From contig NZ_FNBW01000003.1 of NCBI RefSeq assembly GCF_900102465.1, forward strand, positions 355,160-419,159: a stretch of 64,000 nt of DNA, in the 5' to 3' direction. How positions within the stretch are numbered: the stretch's first letter is position 1; every line of letters starts with the position of its first letter. Below the pieces are notes generated by a model. It made no database searches and was not told the origin of the DNA. It was given only the letters and a program-made list of their open reading frames with translations. Below are positions 1-8,913 of this stretch, one piece after another. The DNA comes from Thalassobaculum litoreum DSM 18839. GTDB lineage: Bacteria > Pseudomonadota > Alphaproteobacteria > Thalassobaculales > Thalassobaculaceae. The position numbers were made by a program, and so were the translations under genes.

Positions 1-737
1 TCCAGGGTGCGCGAGATGACGGCGACCACATGCTCGACGGAGACCAGCATGGCGGCGATGTCGAAATGCACGAACATGTCGGCCGCGTCGCCCCCACGAT
101 CGATCACGGTCAGCGCCGACAGCAGGGCGATCTTGGCGTAATGGTCGCGAAGCCGCCCGACCTCCGCCATGGCCTGGCGGTCGTCCAACCGGGCGGCCAC
201 CCGGATCATCGCCTCCATGGCGGCGAGATCCACCATCGCGGCTCGGTAATCGGGGGAGTCTTCCGGCGATTGCAGCGCCTTGAACCGATCGACGCGGTCC
301 GTGGCCTCTGCCGCCATCCGCGCCCCGATCCGCTTGATCAGCGCGCTGGCCTCGGTGCCGGATCCGCTGGCCCGTTGCCAGGCGGCCAGGGCGCCGAGCA
401 GGGCGGCCGCATCCAGCGGACCGACGGCCGCGTCCTCCTTGGTGTCGGCGCCGGGGTTCCGCCAGCTCTCGCGGGCCGCGTCGTCGAACGCCTGCGCTAG
501 GGACGGGAGAACGTCGACGACAATCTGTCGCTGCAGCCGGCTCGCACCGCTCTGGGCCGTCCGCCGGAGGTCGCCGCCCTCCGCCATCGCCCGGCGAAAG
601 TCGTCACCGAATCGCGACAGGCATCGAACGGCATTGTGGACGGCGACGGTGCCGCCCAGGGGGGAGACGAGGCCGTGCTCGACAGCCCGCAGGCTTGCGT
701 CGAACATGTTCGCGCTCAATCGGGGATGCGCCGCCAT
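1..737 (-). CDS. Partial hypothetical helical protein (runs off left edge)
   Basis: The reverse strand is open from an ATG at 737 to the left edge, giving about 245 residues of plausible protein. No other in-frame start lies close upstream, and no strong Shine-Dalgarno sequence precedes this ATG. The product is rich in Ala, Arg and Asp, looks fully helical and soluble, and shows no signal peptide or membrane segment. I do not recognise the family. It is divergent from the efflux operon that begins at 1184, so the two may share control sequences in the 446-nt gap. The C-terminus is not visible, so a domain there could still reveal its function. Confidence 0.7.
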   Translation of the reverse strand, partial: MAAHPRLSANMFDASLRAVEHGLVSPLGGTVAVHNAVRCLSRFGDDFRRAMAEGGDLRRTAQSGASRLQRQIVVDVLPSLAQAFDDAARESWRNPGADTKEDAAVGPLDAAALLGALAAWQRASGSGTEASALIKRIGARMAAEATDRVDRFKALQSPEDSPDYRAAMVDLAAMEAMIRVAARLDDRQAMAEVGRLRDHYAKIALLSALTVIDRGGDAADMFVHFDIAAMLVSVEHVVAVISRTL

Positions 738-801
738 GACCGCGCCGATGCCTCGTCGGTGACGTTGTGAACGGGCAGGCTACCTGTGCCGGCCGGTCAA
801 T

Positions 802-840
802 CCAACTGTTCCGGCCAACTGTTCCGGCCAACTGTTACGG
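802..840. repeat. Three tandem copies of a 13-bp unit
   Basis: The unit CCAACTGTTCCGG occurs at 802-814, 815-827 and 828-840. The third copy differs by one base (A for C at its tenth position). A 13-bp period is not a multiple of three and the stretch is non-coding. It lies in the divergent intergenic region, closer to the leftward gene, and could be an array of regulator-binding sites. This function is inferred only from position and repetition. Confidence 0.7.
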
Positions 841-1183
841 AAGGGCTCGCGCCGGCGGCCGGCGGCTGACGTCGGAAAAGCTAACCTAGTCGGGAAGTTG
901 CGTTGGAATCATTCAAAGATCTTTGTTTCATCAGCGAAGAATTTCGGACATGTTATAACCTCTCCGTAAGCCTATTCCCGTCAGGCTGAACGTGGCATGA
1001 ATTCGGCGACATGCTTTCGGATCAGAATGTACGAGGAGCTAGAGTTCGTGCAGCGGACTGTTGGTCGGTTACGGGCGTGGAGGCGCCGCATGGCAGAAGC
1101 TCGCGGTTCGGGAGCGTCTATGGTTGTTGCCTGGGGCAGTTGCCAGGTGCACCTGAAACAGAATGTTGAGAGGTGACGCGTCG
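841..1183. other. Intergenic region upstream of the RND operon
   Basis: No convincing gene is seen here. The stretch around 900-960 is clearly more AT-rich than its surroundings and holds a TATAAC hexamer at 954-959, which could be part of the promoter of the rightward efflux operon, but I see no well-spaced -35 box. The only translational signal I trust is GAGAGG at 1168-1173, ten bases before the ATG at 1184. Confidence 0.4.
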
Positions 1184-2941
1184 ATGAGTTTTCGAGCCGC
1201 AGCGATAGCAGCGTTGGCGATCGGGGGACTGGTCGCCGCCGCAGGACTGGGCGGAGCGCCGGTCGATGCCGAAGCACAGGGCGATCCGGCCGCGCCGGGC
1301 GACGTGTCCGCCAATGTGCCGGCTGCCGAAGTCGCCGCCGACGGAAGTGCCGACCGAAGTGCAGCCGGACTCGTGTCCCGCAGTGCCGGCGGCCTGAACG
1401 CCGGCGCGAGCGCGGTCGCCGAGACCGGCTGGCAGCTTGCGGCGGGCGCCTACTATCTCGGCGGCGAGCTCGTCGAATCGTCGCAGATCATCGGTATCAG
1501 CACACTGCAGATGCTGGGCCTGCTCTCCACCGAAGGGGCGCAGGACCGCGCGCGCCTTGGTGAAGGCGGCGTCGCGAGCCTGTGGTGGGGCAGCAGCGCC
1601 GGGGACGAGCCGCCCGCCGTGGAGGCACCGGCGCCCCATCCGTTCGCCACGGAGACCGCGACGCCGACGGCGGATCCCGCCGGCCGCCGGTCCGCCGGCG
1701 GCGACCGGTCGCTTCTTGCGGCGACCCAGACCGGACCGCGCAGCCCGTTCCGTCCGGTGGCGCTGAACACCGCCGACAGCGAGGGGGAGACGGCGCCGGG
1801 GACCTCTGCTGATCGGACCGCCTCCGACCAGGGCGCGGCGACGGACGATATCTGTTCCTGGGCGCCGAAGAGCAAAGGCAAGGCGGCGGCCCTCAGCGGC
1901 GAGGATGTCGCTGTGCTCAGCAGGCTCGGCCTGATGGATGAGAGCGCCCAGCGCCTCCCCGACGGCACGATCTTCCTGCCCAAGGTGACGCAGCGCCTGC
2001 TGGAGGTCCGCACCGCCTACACCTGCAAGGGCACGGTGTCGACGACCCGGCGGCTGGTGGGCCATGTGATCGCCAACCCGACCAGCAGCGGTCTGGTCCA
2101 GGCCGAGCAGAACGGCCGGATCGAGGCCGGCGAATTCGGTTTCCCGGTGATCGGGCAGCGGGTGGAGAAGGGCCAGTTGCTCGGCTATCTGATCCCGATC
2201 CTGTCGAGCATGAGCCGCGCCGAGCTGCAGGGCCAGATCGCCCTGGTGCGTGGCCAGATCGCCGAGCAGGAACTGGCGATCGCCCGGACGCGCGAACTGC
2301 CGCTGCTGCCGTTCCGCGAGGGGCGCATTCTGTCCCTGCGGATCGAGCTCAACCGGCTGCGCGCTCAGCGTGACGCCCTGATCGAGGGGCTGGACGCCCG
2401 CCAGCCGCTGATCGCGTCGGTGTCCGGCGTGATCGCCCGGTCCGAGGTACGCGTCGGTCAGGTGGTCGAGGAGCGCCAGCTGCTGTGGGAGATCGCCGAT
2501 ACCGACGATCTCTGGGTCGAGGCCGACTCCTTCGGGTCGCAGACCAATTTCGCCGATACCGGTTCGACGGCGCAGACCCAGGACGGTCAGGTGATGGATC
2601 TGGTGCTCCAGGGCCTCGGCCTGTCCACCGACGGGGCGCAGTCCTCGCCCGTTCAGTTCCGCGTCGACGGTGTGCCTGACGGCGTACGGATCGGCCAGCA
2701 GGTCGTGGTGAACGTCCGCGAGCTCGGCGAGGTCGAGGGCGTGCTGGTGCCGCGCAGCGCCCTGGTGCGCCAAGGCAACGGCGAGATGACGGTCTGGGTC
2801 GCCAAGGGCCCCGAGCAGTACGAGCCGCGCAAGGTCAAATGGAGTTCGGCCGGCGCGGAGGTGGCGATGATCGAGGCCGGCCTCGAAGACGGCGTGCGCG
2901 TCGTCGTCGCCGGGGCCACCCTGTTGTCGGAGATCCGCTGA
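1184..2941 (+). CDS. RND efflux periplasmic adaptor (HlyD/CusB-like)
   Basis: This is the membrane-fusion subunit that would link the inner-membrane pump encoded at 3699 to an outer-membrane channel. The ATG at 1184 is chosen because GAGAGG lies ten bases upstream and the first 35 residues then form a signal peptide. Residues from about 290 onward carry the adaptor core: a lipoyl-type half-motif ending in GQRVEKGQLLGYL, a helical hairpin, the second lipoyl half and a beta-barrel. Residues 35-280 are an unusually long, Ala/Gly/Asp-rich region unlike typical adaptors, so at 585 residues the protein is longer than the usual 350-450. Its stop codon overlaps the next start (TGATG), implying translational coupling. 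The substrate is probably a metal, judged from the pump type. Confidence 0.85.
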   Translation: MSFRAAAIAALAIGGLVAAAGLGGAPVDAEAQGDPAAPGDVSANVPAAEVAADGSADRSAAGLVSRSAGGLNAGASAVAETGWQLAAGAYYLGGELVESSQIIGISTLQMLGLLSTEGAQDRARLGEGGVASLWWGSSAGDEPPAVEAPAPHPFATETATPTADPAGRRSAGGDRSLLAATQTGPRSPFRPVALNTADSEGETAPGTSADRTASDQGAATDDICSWAPKSKGKAAALSGEDVAVLSRLGLMDESAQRLPDGTIFLPKVTQRLLEVRTAYTCKGTVSTTRRLVGHVIANPTSSGLVQAEQNGRIEAGEFGFPVIGQRVEKGQLLGYLIPILSSMSRAELQGQIALVRGQIAEQELAIARTRELPLLPFREGRILSLRIELNRLRAQRDALIEGLDARQPLIASVSGVIARSEVRVGQVVEERQLLWEIADTDDLWVEADSFGSQTNFADTGSTAQTQDGQVMDLVLQGLGLSTDGAQSSPVQFRVDGVPDGVRIGQQVVVNVRELGEVEGVLVPRSALVRQGNGEMTVWVAKGPEQYEPRKVKWSSAGAEVAMIEAGLEDGVRVVVAGATLLSEIR

Positions 2942-3651
2942 TGTACCGCACGAATGCCTGGAGCGCCCGGATGATGAAGCGCGCGACGATAGCGGCACTG
3001 GCGGCGCTGATCCTGACTGTGCCGGCGGCGGCCCCGAAGGCCGGTCCCGGCCATAACCACGGGACCGAGGAGGCGCTGCCGACGGTGTCCCTGGACGACT
3101 TGCGTCCGCGGGCCATCGCCGCCGGAACCTGGTTCGAGTTCGTCGCCATGCCGGTCTCCGGCGCGCTGGCGATCTTCCTCGACAACGCCGACACCAACGC
3201 CCCGGTGCTGGACGCCTATGTGGAACTGCTGACCGTGGCCGACGCGCCGCTGATCGCCGAGCAGGTGGTGCCCGGGGTCTATCTCGCCTCGCCCTGGCCG
3301 CCCGCCGGAGTCGATCCGGAGACGCTGCGCGGATCGGACGTGGTTGTGACCGTGGTCGCCGAGGCCGGGGAAGACCTGATGGTCGTCGGCCTGTCCGATG
3401 CGGTGGTCGACGCGTCGCTGGAGAGCGGCCAGACCGCGCCCGGGGACGGCCATGCGAGCCTCACCGACGGGGTGAGCGAACTGGCGTCGGCCGAGGACGC
3501 CGGCGGGACCTGGATGATCCTGATGGGTGGTCTGCTCTCGCTGGCCGGCCTGTCGGCCGGCATCCGCTACCGGGGCGTCGCCCGCTGGGTCGGCATGAGC
3601 GCGGTGGTCGCCGGCCTTGCCATCGGCATCTCGACCACCGGCCTGGTTTGA
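2941..3651 (+). CDS. Exported accessory protein of the RND operon
   Basis: A 236-residue protein whose ATG overlaps the stop of the adaptor gene. A second ATG at 2971 would also leave a complete signal peptide, so the exact start is uncertain. After the signal sequence there is a short His-containing stretch (GHNHG), then a beta-rich periplasmic domain of about 130 residues, and two C-terminal membrane segments near residues 180-235. I do not know a named family. Similar domain order (signal, small periplasmic domain, C-terminal membrane anchor) is common among accessory proteins beside heavy-metal RND pumps. Its place between adaptor and pump suggests a role in substrate delivery or in stabilising the complex. 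Confidence 0.75.
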   Translation: MYRTNAWSARMMKRATIAALAALILTVPAAAPKAGPGHNHGTEEALPTVSLDDLRPRAIAAGTWFEFVAMPVSGALAIFLDNADTNAPVLDAYVELLTVADAPLIAEQVVPGVYLASPWPPAGVDPETLRGSDVVVTVVAEAGEDLMVVGLSDAVVDASLESGQTAPGDGHASLTDGVSELASAEDAGGTWMILMGGLLSLAGLSAGIRYRGVARWVGMSAVVAGLAIGISTTGLV

Positions 3652-3698
3652 GGGCCGGCCTCTCCATCCCGCCTACCTGACTGTAGAGAGCCGGCTCC

Positions 3699-6600
3699 AT
3701 GTTCGCTCAACTCGTCCAGCAAAGCCTACGGAACCGGCTTTTCGTCCTGGTGATCGCACTCGCGATGGTCGGCTACGGCCTGCTGTCGCTGAGCCGTATG
3801 CCGGTCGACGTCTATCCCGACCTGACGCGCCCGATGGTCACCATCATCTCCGAGGTCCCCGGCCTGTCGGCCGAGGAGGTGGAGGCGCTGGTCACCTACC
3901 CGATCGAGAGCGGCATGGCCGGCCTGCCGGGGCTGGCACGGGTGCGCAGCGTCTCCGGGCGCAGCATCTCCATGGTCTATCTCGAGTTCGGCTGGGACAC
4001 CGACGTGCTGGTCGACCGCCAGTTCGTGGTCGAGCGCCTGGAGCAGATCTCCGAAACGCTGCCGCATGGCGTGGTGCCGTTCATGACGCCGATGTCCTCG
4101 GTCATGGGCGAGATCATGCTGCTGGCCTTCACCAGCGACGGCGAGACCTCCGCCATGGAGCTGCGGGAGATGGTGGACTGGGTGGTCCGCCCGCGCCTGA
4201 TGGCGGAGCCGGGGGTGGCCCAGGTGATCCCGATCGGCGGCGAGGTCCGGCAGTTCCGCGTTACGCCCGATCCGGCCCGGATGATGGCGGTGAACGTGAC
4301 CATCGACGAGTTGTCGGACGCGATGCGCAGCTTCGGCACCAATACCGGCGGCGGTTTCGTCGAGCAGTCCGACCGCGAATACGTGATCCGCAACCTGGGC
4401 TCCGGCAGCAAGCTGGAGGATCTGAGGCGGGTCCGCGTCGCCGAGCGGGACGGCATCTCGATTCCGCTCGAGCAGGTCGCCGATGTCGATTTCGTCGCCC
4501 GACCGAAGCGCGGCGACGCCGGATACGGCGGCTCGGCCGCGGTCATCACCTCCGTCATGAAGCAGCCGGGCATCGACACGCTCGACCTGGTGGACCGGGT
4601 GAAGACCGCTCTCGACGGGCTGAGCGCCGGCTTCCCGGCCGATGTCCAGGTGCATTCGCCGCTCTACAACCAGGCGGATTTCATCGAGATCTCGATCGAC
4701 AACGTGAAGCGCGTGCTGATCGAGGCGTCGATCGTCGTCGCGATCGTGTTGGCGGTGTTCCTGGTCAATGCCCGCACCACGATCATCTCGCTGACCGCCA
4801 TTCCGATCTCGGCCCTGTCGGCCATTCTGGTGCTGCACGCCTTCGGCCTGTCGATCAACACCATGACGCTGGGCGGTCTCGCCATCGCCATTGGCGAGCT
4901 GGTCGACGACGCGGTGGTCGGCGTGGAGAACGTGTTCAGGCGATTGCGGCAGAACGCGGCCCTGCCGACGCCGCGGCCGGCGCTCGAAGTCATCGCCAAC
5001 GCCTCCATCGAGGTGCGCTCCGGCATCCTGATCGCCACCATCATCATCATCGTCGTGCTGGTGCCGCTCTACGCCCTGTCCGGGATCGAGGGGCGGATGT
5101 TCACGCCCTTCGCCACCGCCTACATCATCGCCATCCTGGCGAGCCTGCTGACGGCGACCACGATCACCCCGGTGCTCTGCTACTACCTGCTGCCGAATTC
5201 GAAGCTCATGCAGGCCGGCGACGGCGCGGTGCTGTCGAAGCTGAAGCAGTGGAACCGGTCGATCGTGCGCTGGGCGCTGGCCCGCTGCTGGACCCTGGTG
5301 GCCGGCGTCGCCGCCGTGGCACTGCTGAGCGGCCTGTCGGCGCTGGCCCTGCCGCGCATCTTCATGCCGACGGCGAACGAGGGCTCGCTGGTCGTGCTGG
5401 TGCAGGCGCCGTCCGGCACCTCGCTGGAGGCCTCCAACCGGATCGGCGGCGTGATCGAGCACCTGCTGCTGCAGGTCCCCGATGTGCTTGCGGTCGGCCG
5501 GCGCACCGGTCGGGGCGAGCTCGACGAGCATGCCGAGAACGTCAACGTGAGCGAGTTCAACGTGCGCCTCGCGGTCGGCAGCCGACCCGGCGAGGAGGTG
5601 TCGGCCGACATCCGCCGGAAGCTCGCGCCGTTCCCGGTCCGGGTGTTCATGGACCAGCCGATCTCGCACCGGATCGACAACATGATCTCCGGGGTGCGGG
5701 CCAAGATCGCGCTAAAGATCTTCGGCGACGATCTGGACGTGCTGCGCAATCTGGCGGAGGGCTTCGCCAAGGACATGCGGACCATTCCCGGCATCGGCGA
5801 CGTGGCGGTCTCCACCCAGTCGCGCCTGCCGGAGATCTCGATCGCGGTGGACCACGAGCGGGCGGCCGCCTACGGCATCGCCCCGTCCCAGGTGCTGGAG
5901 ACCCTGCAGCACATGGCCCTCGGCTTCACCCCCTCGGAGGTGTTCGAGGGCGAGCGCCGCTTCGATCTGGTGATCCGTATGAAGGACGCGGACCGCGATT
6001 CCGAGGGCCTGTCGGCGCTGCTGATCGATACCCCGCGCGGCCATGTACCCCTGTCCACCTTCGCCGACATCATCGAGACCGACGGTCCCGACAACATCGA
6101 CCGCGAGAACATGCGCCGCCGGATCGTGGTGCGCGCCAACGCGGATGCCGGCGACATGAGCCAGGTGGTCGACGCCATCAACGATCAGGTGAGCGTGGCC
6201 GAACTGCCCACGGGCTATTTCGTGAACCTGGACGGCACCTTCCGGGCCGAGGAACACGCCTCGAAATCGATCCTGCTGCTGTCGCTCGCCTCTCTGGCGA
6301 TGATCTTCGTGGTGCTCTACACCCGCTACCGCCGGACCAGCCTCTGCCTGATCATCATGACCATCATCCCGATGGCGGCGATCGGCGGCATCGCCGGGCT
6401 CTGGGTGTTCAACCTGCCCCTGTCCATCGCCGCCATGTTCGGTTTCGTGACCCTGGCCGGCATCACCGCGCGCAACAGCATTCTGAAGATCAGCCACTAC
6501 ATCAACCTGGTGCTGAGCGAGGGCGAGCGCTTCGGCGACGACATGATCGTGCGCGGCAGCGAGGAACGGCTAGCGCCGGTGCTGATGACCAGTCTGTCGG

Positions 6601-6815
6601 CCGGGCTCGGCCTGGTCCCGCTGCTCTTCGGCTCGGAGATCCCGGGACGCGAGATCCTGCACCCGATCGCGGTGGTCATCTTCAGCGGCCTGATCAGCGC
6701 CCTGGTGCTGGACACCCTGCTCACCCCGGTCCTGTTCAAGCTGTTCGGCGAAAAATCGCTCGAGTATCTGCAGGCTCAGAGACTGGAAGGCGGCGGGCTC
6801 AAGGAAGCGTATTGA
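3699..6815 (+). CDS. Heavy-metal-type RND efflux pump (CusA/CzcA family)
   Basis: The 1038-residue length and layout match the inner-membrane proton/substrate antiporter of RND complexes: membrane segment 1 near residues 12-30 followed by the MPVDVYPDLTRP motif, two large periplasmic loops and twelve membrane segments. The fourth segment carries the HME-type acidic motif ELVDDAVVGVEN near residues 400-412, which in this family contributes to the proton relay. These features place it with heavy-metal pumps rather than AcrB-type drug pumps. It lies 47 nt after the exported accessory gene and is followed by a His-rich periplasmic protein, which fits metal export. No TolC-like gene is present in the window. 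The exact metal cannot be read from the sequence. Confidence 0.92.
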   Translation: MFAQLVQQSLRNRLFVLVIALAMVGYGLLSLSRMPVDVYPDLTRPMVTIISEVPGLSAEEVEALVTYPIESGMAGLPGLARVRSVSGRSISMVYLEFGWDTDVLVDRQFVVERLEQISETLPHGVVPFMTPMSSVMGEIMLLAFTSDGETSAMELREMVDWVVRPRLMAEPGVAQVIPIGGEVRQFRVTPDPARMMAVNVTIDELSDAMRSFGTNTGGGFVEQSDREYVIRNLGSGSKLEDLRRVRVAERDGISIPLEQVADVDFVARPKRGDAGYGGSAAVITSVMKQPGIDTLDLVDRVKTALDGLSAGFPADVQVHSPLYNQADFIEISIDNVKRVLIEASIVVAIVLAVFLVNARTTIISLTAIPISALSAILVLHAFGLSINTMTLGGLAIAIGELVDDAVVGVENVFRRLRQNAALPTPRPALEVIANASIEVRSGILIATIIIIVVLVPLYALSGIEGRMFTPFATAYIIAILASLLTATTITPVLCYYLLPNSKLMQAGDGAVLSKLKQWNRSIVRWALARCWTLVAGVAAVALLSGLSALALPRIFMPTANEGSLVVLVQAPSGTSLEASNRIGGVIEHLLLQVPDVLAVGRRTGRGELDEHAENVNVSEFNVRLAVGSRPGEEVSADIRRKLAPFPVRVFMDQPISHRIDNMISGVRAKIALKIFGDDLDVLRNLAEGFAKDMRTIPGIGDVAVSTQSRLPEISIAVDHERAAAYGIAPSQVLETLQHMALGFTPSEVFEGERRFDLVIRMKDADRDSEGLSALLIDTPRGHVPLSTFADIIETDGPDNIDRENMRRRIVVRANADAGDMSQVVDAINDQVSVAELPTGYFVNLDGTFRAEEHASKSILLLSLASLAMIFVVLYTRYRRTSLCLIIMTIIPMAAIGGIAGLWVFNLPLSIAAMFGFVTLAGITARNSILKISHYINLVLSEGERFGDDMIVRGSEERLAPVLMTSLSAGLGLVPLLFGSEIPGREILHPIAVVIFSGLISALVLDTLLTPVLFKLFGEKSLEYLQAQRLEGGGLKEAY

Positions 6816-6865
6816 GGCCCCCGGAGAAGAGACGAAACGTCAATCGAATGGAAAGGAACAAGCAG

Positions 6866-7291
6866 ATGCGCATCGTTCGCGATCTTCTCACCGTGGCCCT
6901 GATGGCGGGCGGCCTGGCCCTGTCGGCCGTTACCCTGTCGGCACCGGCCCTGGCCCAGCATTCCCACGGCGAACACGAAAAGGGCCCGAACGGCGGGCAG
7001 ATCTTCGCCGTCGGCCCTTATGATGCCGAGATCGTGGTGCAGGAAGAGGCGCTGATCGTCCGGCTGATCGAACATGGCGGCAAGGACCTCACCGAGGAGG
7101 CGACGGGCGGCGACCTGGTGCTGCTGATCGGCGGCAAGCCGACCAAGATCGCCCTGATCATGGAGAACGGTGCGCTTGTCGGCAAGCTCGACGACCACCT
7201 TCCGGATGAGGTAGATGCTGTCATCCGGATCAAGACCAAGGACGGTAAGGTCCACGCTGGCAAGGGCGAGCTCGAGCATGAGCACCACTGA
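6866..7291 (+). CDS. Small His-rich periplasmic protein (metal binding predicted)
   Basis: A 141-residue secreted protein. The ATG at 6866 is preferred over an in-frame ATG at 6848 because GGAAAGGA lies eight bases before it and a clean signal peptide ending in LAQ follows. The mature protein starts with HSHGEHEKG and ends with EHEHH, so both ends can bind metal ions. The middle resembles the small N-terminal domain of some CzcB-type adaptors (GPNGGQ, then short beta strands), here as a free-standing protein. It closes the RND operon and probably buffers or hands over the exported metal. The metal role is inferred from His content and context. Confidence 0.78.
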   Translation: MRIVRDLLTVALMAGGLALSAVTLSAPALAQHSHGEHEKGPNGGQIFAVGPYDAEIVVQEEALIVRLIEHGGKDLTEEATGGDLVLLIGGKPTKIALIMENGALVGKLDDHLPDEVDAVIRIKTKDGKVHAGKGELEHEHH

Positions 7292-7349
7292 GCGGGCGTG
7301 AGGTCGGGCGTGCCGGGATGACCGGGGGCGGCCAGGGGGAACGACGGCG

Positions 7350-8141
7350 ATGACATACGATATCGGTCTGCAACTGGCCGGCGTTCCGCTGAGCACCGCG
7401 ATACCCTTCGCGGTCGCAATCGGCATCCTGCTGTCGATCGTCGGCTCCTGGCTGGTGAACTCGGTGTTCACTCCGTTCGAGCTCGAACCGAACAACTTCA
7501 TCGGGGGGGCCAAGTTCGGCTTCCTCGGCGAGGTCTACGCGGTGACTCTGGGCCTGGCGATGATCGGCGCCTTCGATCATTTCACCACCGCCCAGACCAA
7601 TACCCAGCGGGAGGCGGCGACGCTGTCGTCCCTGTCCTGGGCGGCCGACACCTATGACCAGCCTGGGCAGGAGGCGGACCGCGCGGCCATGCGGCGGGCG
7701 GTCCAGGAATATGCCCGGGCGGTGGTGGAAAAGGAGTGGCGAGTGATGAGCTACGGCCTCGCCGATCCGGACGTCTCCAACCGCCTCGCGGATATGAACG
7801 ACGTCTTCATGCGGGTCGAGCCGATGACCGAGGCGCAGGCCTCGCTGCAGCAGAACACCATCGAATGGGTGAATCAGATCAACGAGTACCGCGCACTCCG
7901 TCTGACCACGGTGTCGCGGTCGCTGATCGCCCTGGTTTGGGCGGTGCTGGTCAGCGGCACCCTGATGGCGATCGTGTTTCCCTGGTTCTTCGGGACGGTG
8001 AACGTGGTGTCGCAGACGGTGATGTCGGCGCTGCTCACGTCCTTCCTCATGCTGCACCTGCTGATGGTGCTGCAGCTCAGTTATCCGTTCATCGGCGACG
8101 CGTCGATCAGTCCGACGGCCTTCCTGAACGTCATGCGATAG
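7350..8141 (+). CDS. DUF4239-like integral membrane protein
   Basis: A 263-residue protein with two membrane segments near the N-terminus (about 15-37 and 52-70), a hydrophilic middle of about 120 residues and two more segments near 195-245. The C-terminal stretch YPFIGDASISP matches the P-F-x-G-D pattern I associate with the DUF4239 family, whose function is unknown. The start at 7350 follows a purine-rich stretch. It lies 58 nt after the metal-binding protein, in the same direction, and may be read through from the efflux operon. No catalytic motif is visible. Confidence 0.72.
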   Translation: MTYDIGLQLAGVPLSTAIPFAVAIGILLSIVGSWLVNSVFTPFELEPNNFIGGAKFGFLGEVYAVTLGLAMIGAFDHFTTAQTNTQREAATLSSLSWAADTYDQPGQEADRAAMRRAVQEYARAVVEKEWRVMSYGLADPDVSNRLADMNDVFMRVEPMTEAQASLQQNTIEWVNQINEYRALRLTTVSRSLIALVWAVLVSGTLMAIVFPWFFGTVNVVSQTVMSALLTSFLMLHLLMVLQLSYPFIGDASISPTAFLNVMR

Positions 8142-8192
8142 GCGGGCACGGGGTAGGGGGTATTCGAGGCCGGAGGTAACCGACGCAGGCGC

Positions 8193-8786
8193 TTATTGCG
8201 CGGCGGCCGGGACGAAGGTCCAGGACGCGTCGAGGTCATCGTCGTCCACGGAGATCGTCACCTCGGTCATGCTCAACCCTACCGGCGGCCGGTTCTCCTG
8301 CATGTCGGAGGCGTTCAGCAGCAGGCGCACCAGCTCCATCTCCGGTCGGAACGGCGTGTCCTCGACCTCCAGCACGTCGCGCCACAGGGCCAGCCGGCCT
8401 TCCTTCTCGATCTTCCGCTCATAGGCGAAGGTGATGCCGTCGACCTGCTTGCCGTCCTTGGTGAAGCTGATCGATGTCAGCCGGAAGCCGGCCCGATCGG
8501 CGATGGCGGCGAGACCCGCCGGGTCGTCGTAGGCCATCCCGGCGACGGCGCGCGCTGCACTCTCCCCACGATCGGGAATCTCGATCGCGCCGAGGGTGCT
8601 GTCGAACCAGTCTGAGATCGCCGTCTCGATTCCCGAAACCCAGCCCGCGACGGCCTCCAGCGCGGAGCCGACGACCCCTGCGCGGGCGGCCGACGGCTGC
8701 GCGACGGCCAGTGCCGCCGCGAGGATCACCACGGAGGCGCCGGTCCGCAGGATTCTGCGGCTGGAAGTGCTCTTGGAAAGGATCAT
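8193..8786 (-). CDS. Exported hypothetical protein
   Basis: A 197-residue protein with a signal peptide (basic start, hydrophobic core near residues 17-30, AxA site near ARA). The mature part is acidic and mixed alpha/beta, with no motif I recognise. It is convergent with the DUF4239-like gene and divergent from the ParA-like gene at 8914. It is one of several unknown exported proteins in this stretch, and secretion to the periplasm is the only prediction I can support. Confidence 0.68.
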   Translation of the reverse strand: MILSKSTSSRRILRTGASVVILAAALAVAQPSAARAGVVGSALEAVAGWVSGIETAISDWFDSTLGAIEIPDRGESAARAVAGMAYDDPAGLAAIADRAGFRLTSISFTKDGKQVDGITFAYERKIEKEGRLALWRDVLEVEDTPFRPEMELVRLLLNASDMQENRPPVGLSMTEVTISVDDDDLDASWTFVPAAAQ

Positions 8787-8913
8787 TCGAGAAACCGCCC
8801 GTCAGGAAACCAGCGAACTAAAGCGGAAAACGGGCCGCCGGGCAACATCATGGTATCGCTTGTCGGTGCCGTGGTTCATCATTGCGCCATCACTGCACAA
8901 GATGTTGTCCGCC

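Noticed and set aside
3617..7291. A 1224-residue plus-strand frame across the RND pump gene
   Set aside because: Its middle is a shifted reading of the CusA-like gene, rich in Arg/Pro/Gly without family motifs. Only its last 141 residues (from 6866) are a real gene.
8596..8913. N-terminal extension of the ParA-like protein at 8914
   Set aside because: The stretch overlaps the start of the exported protein on the other strand and does not resemble any ParA N-terminus.
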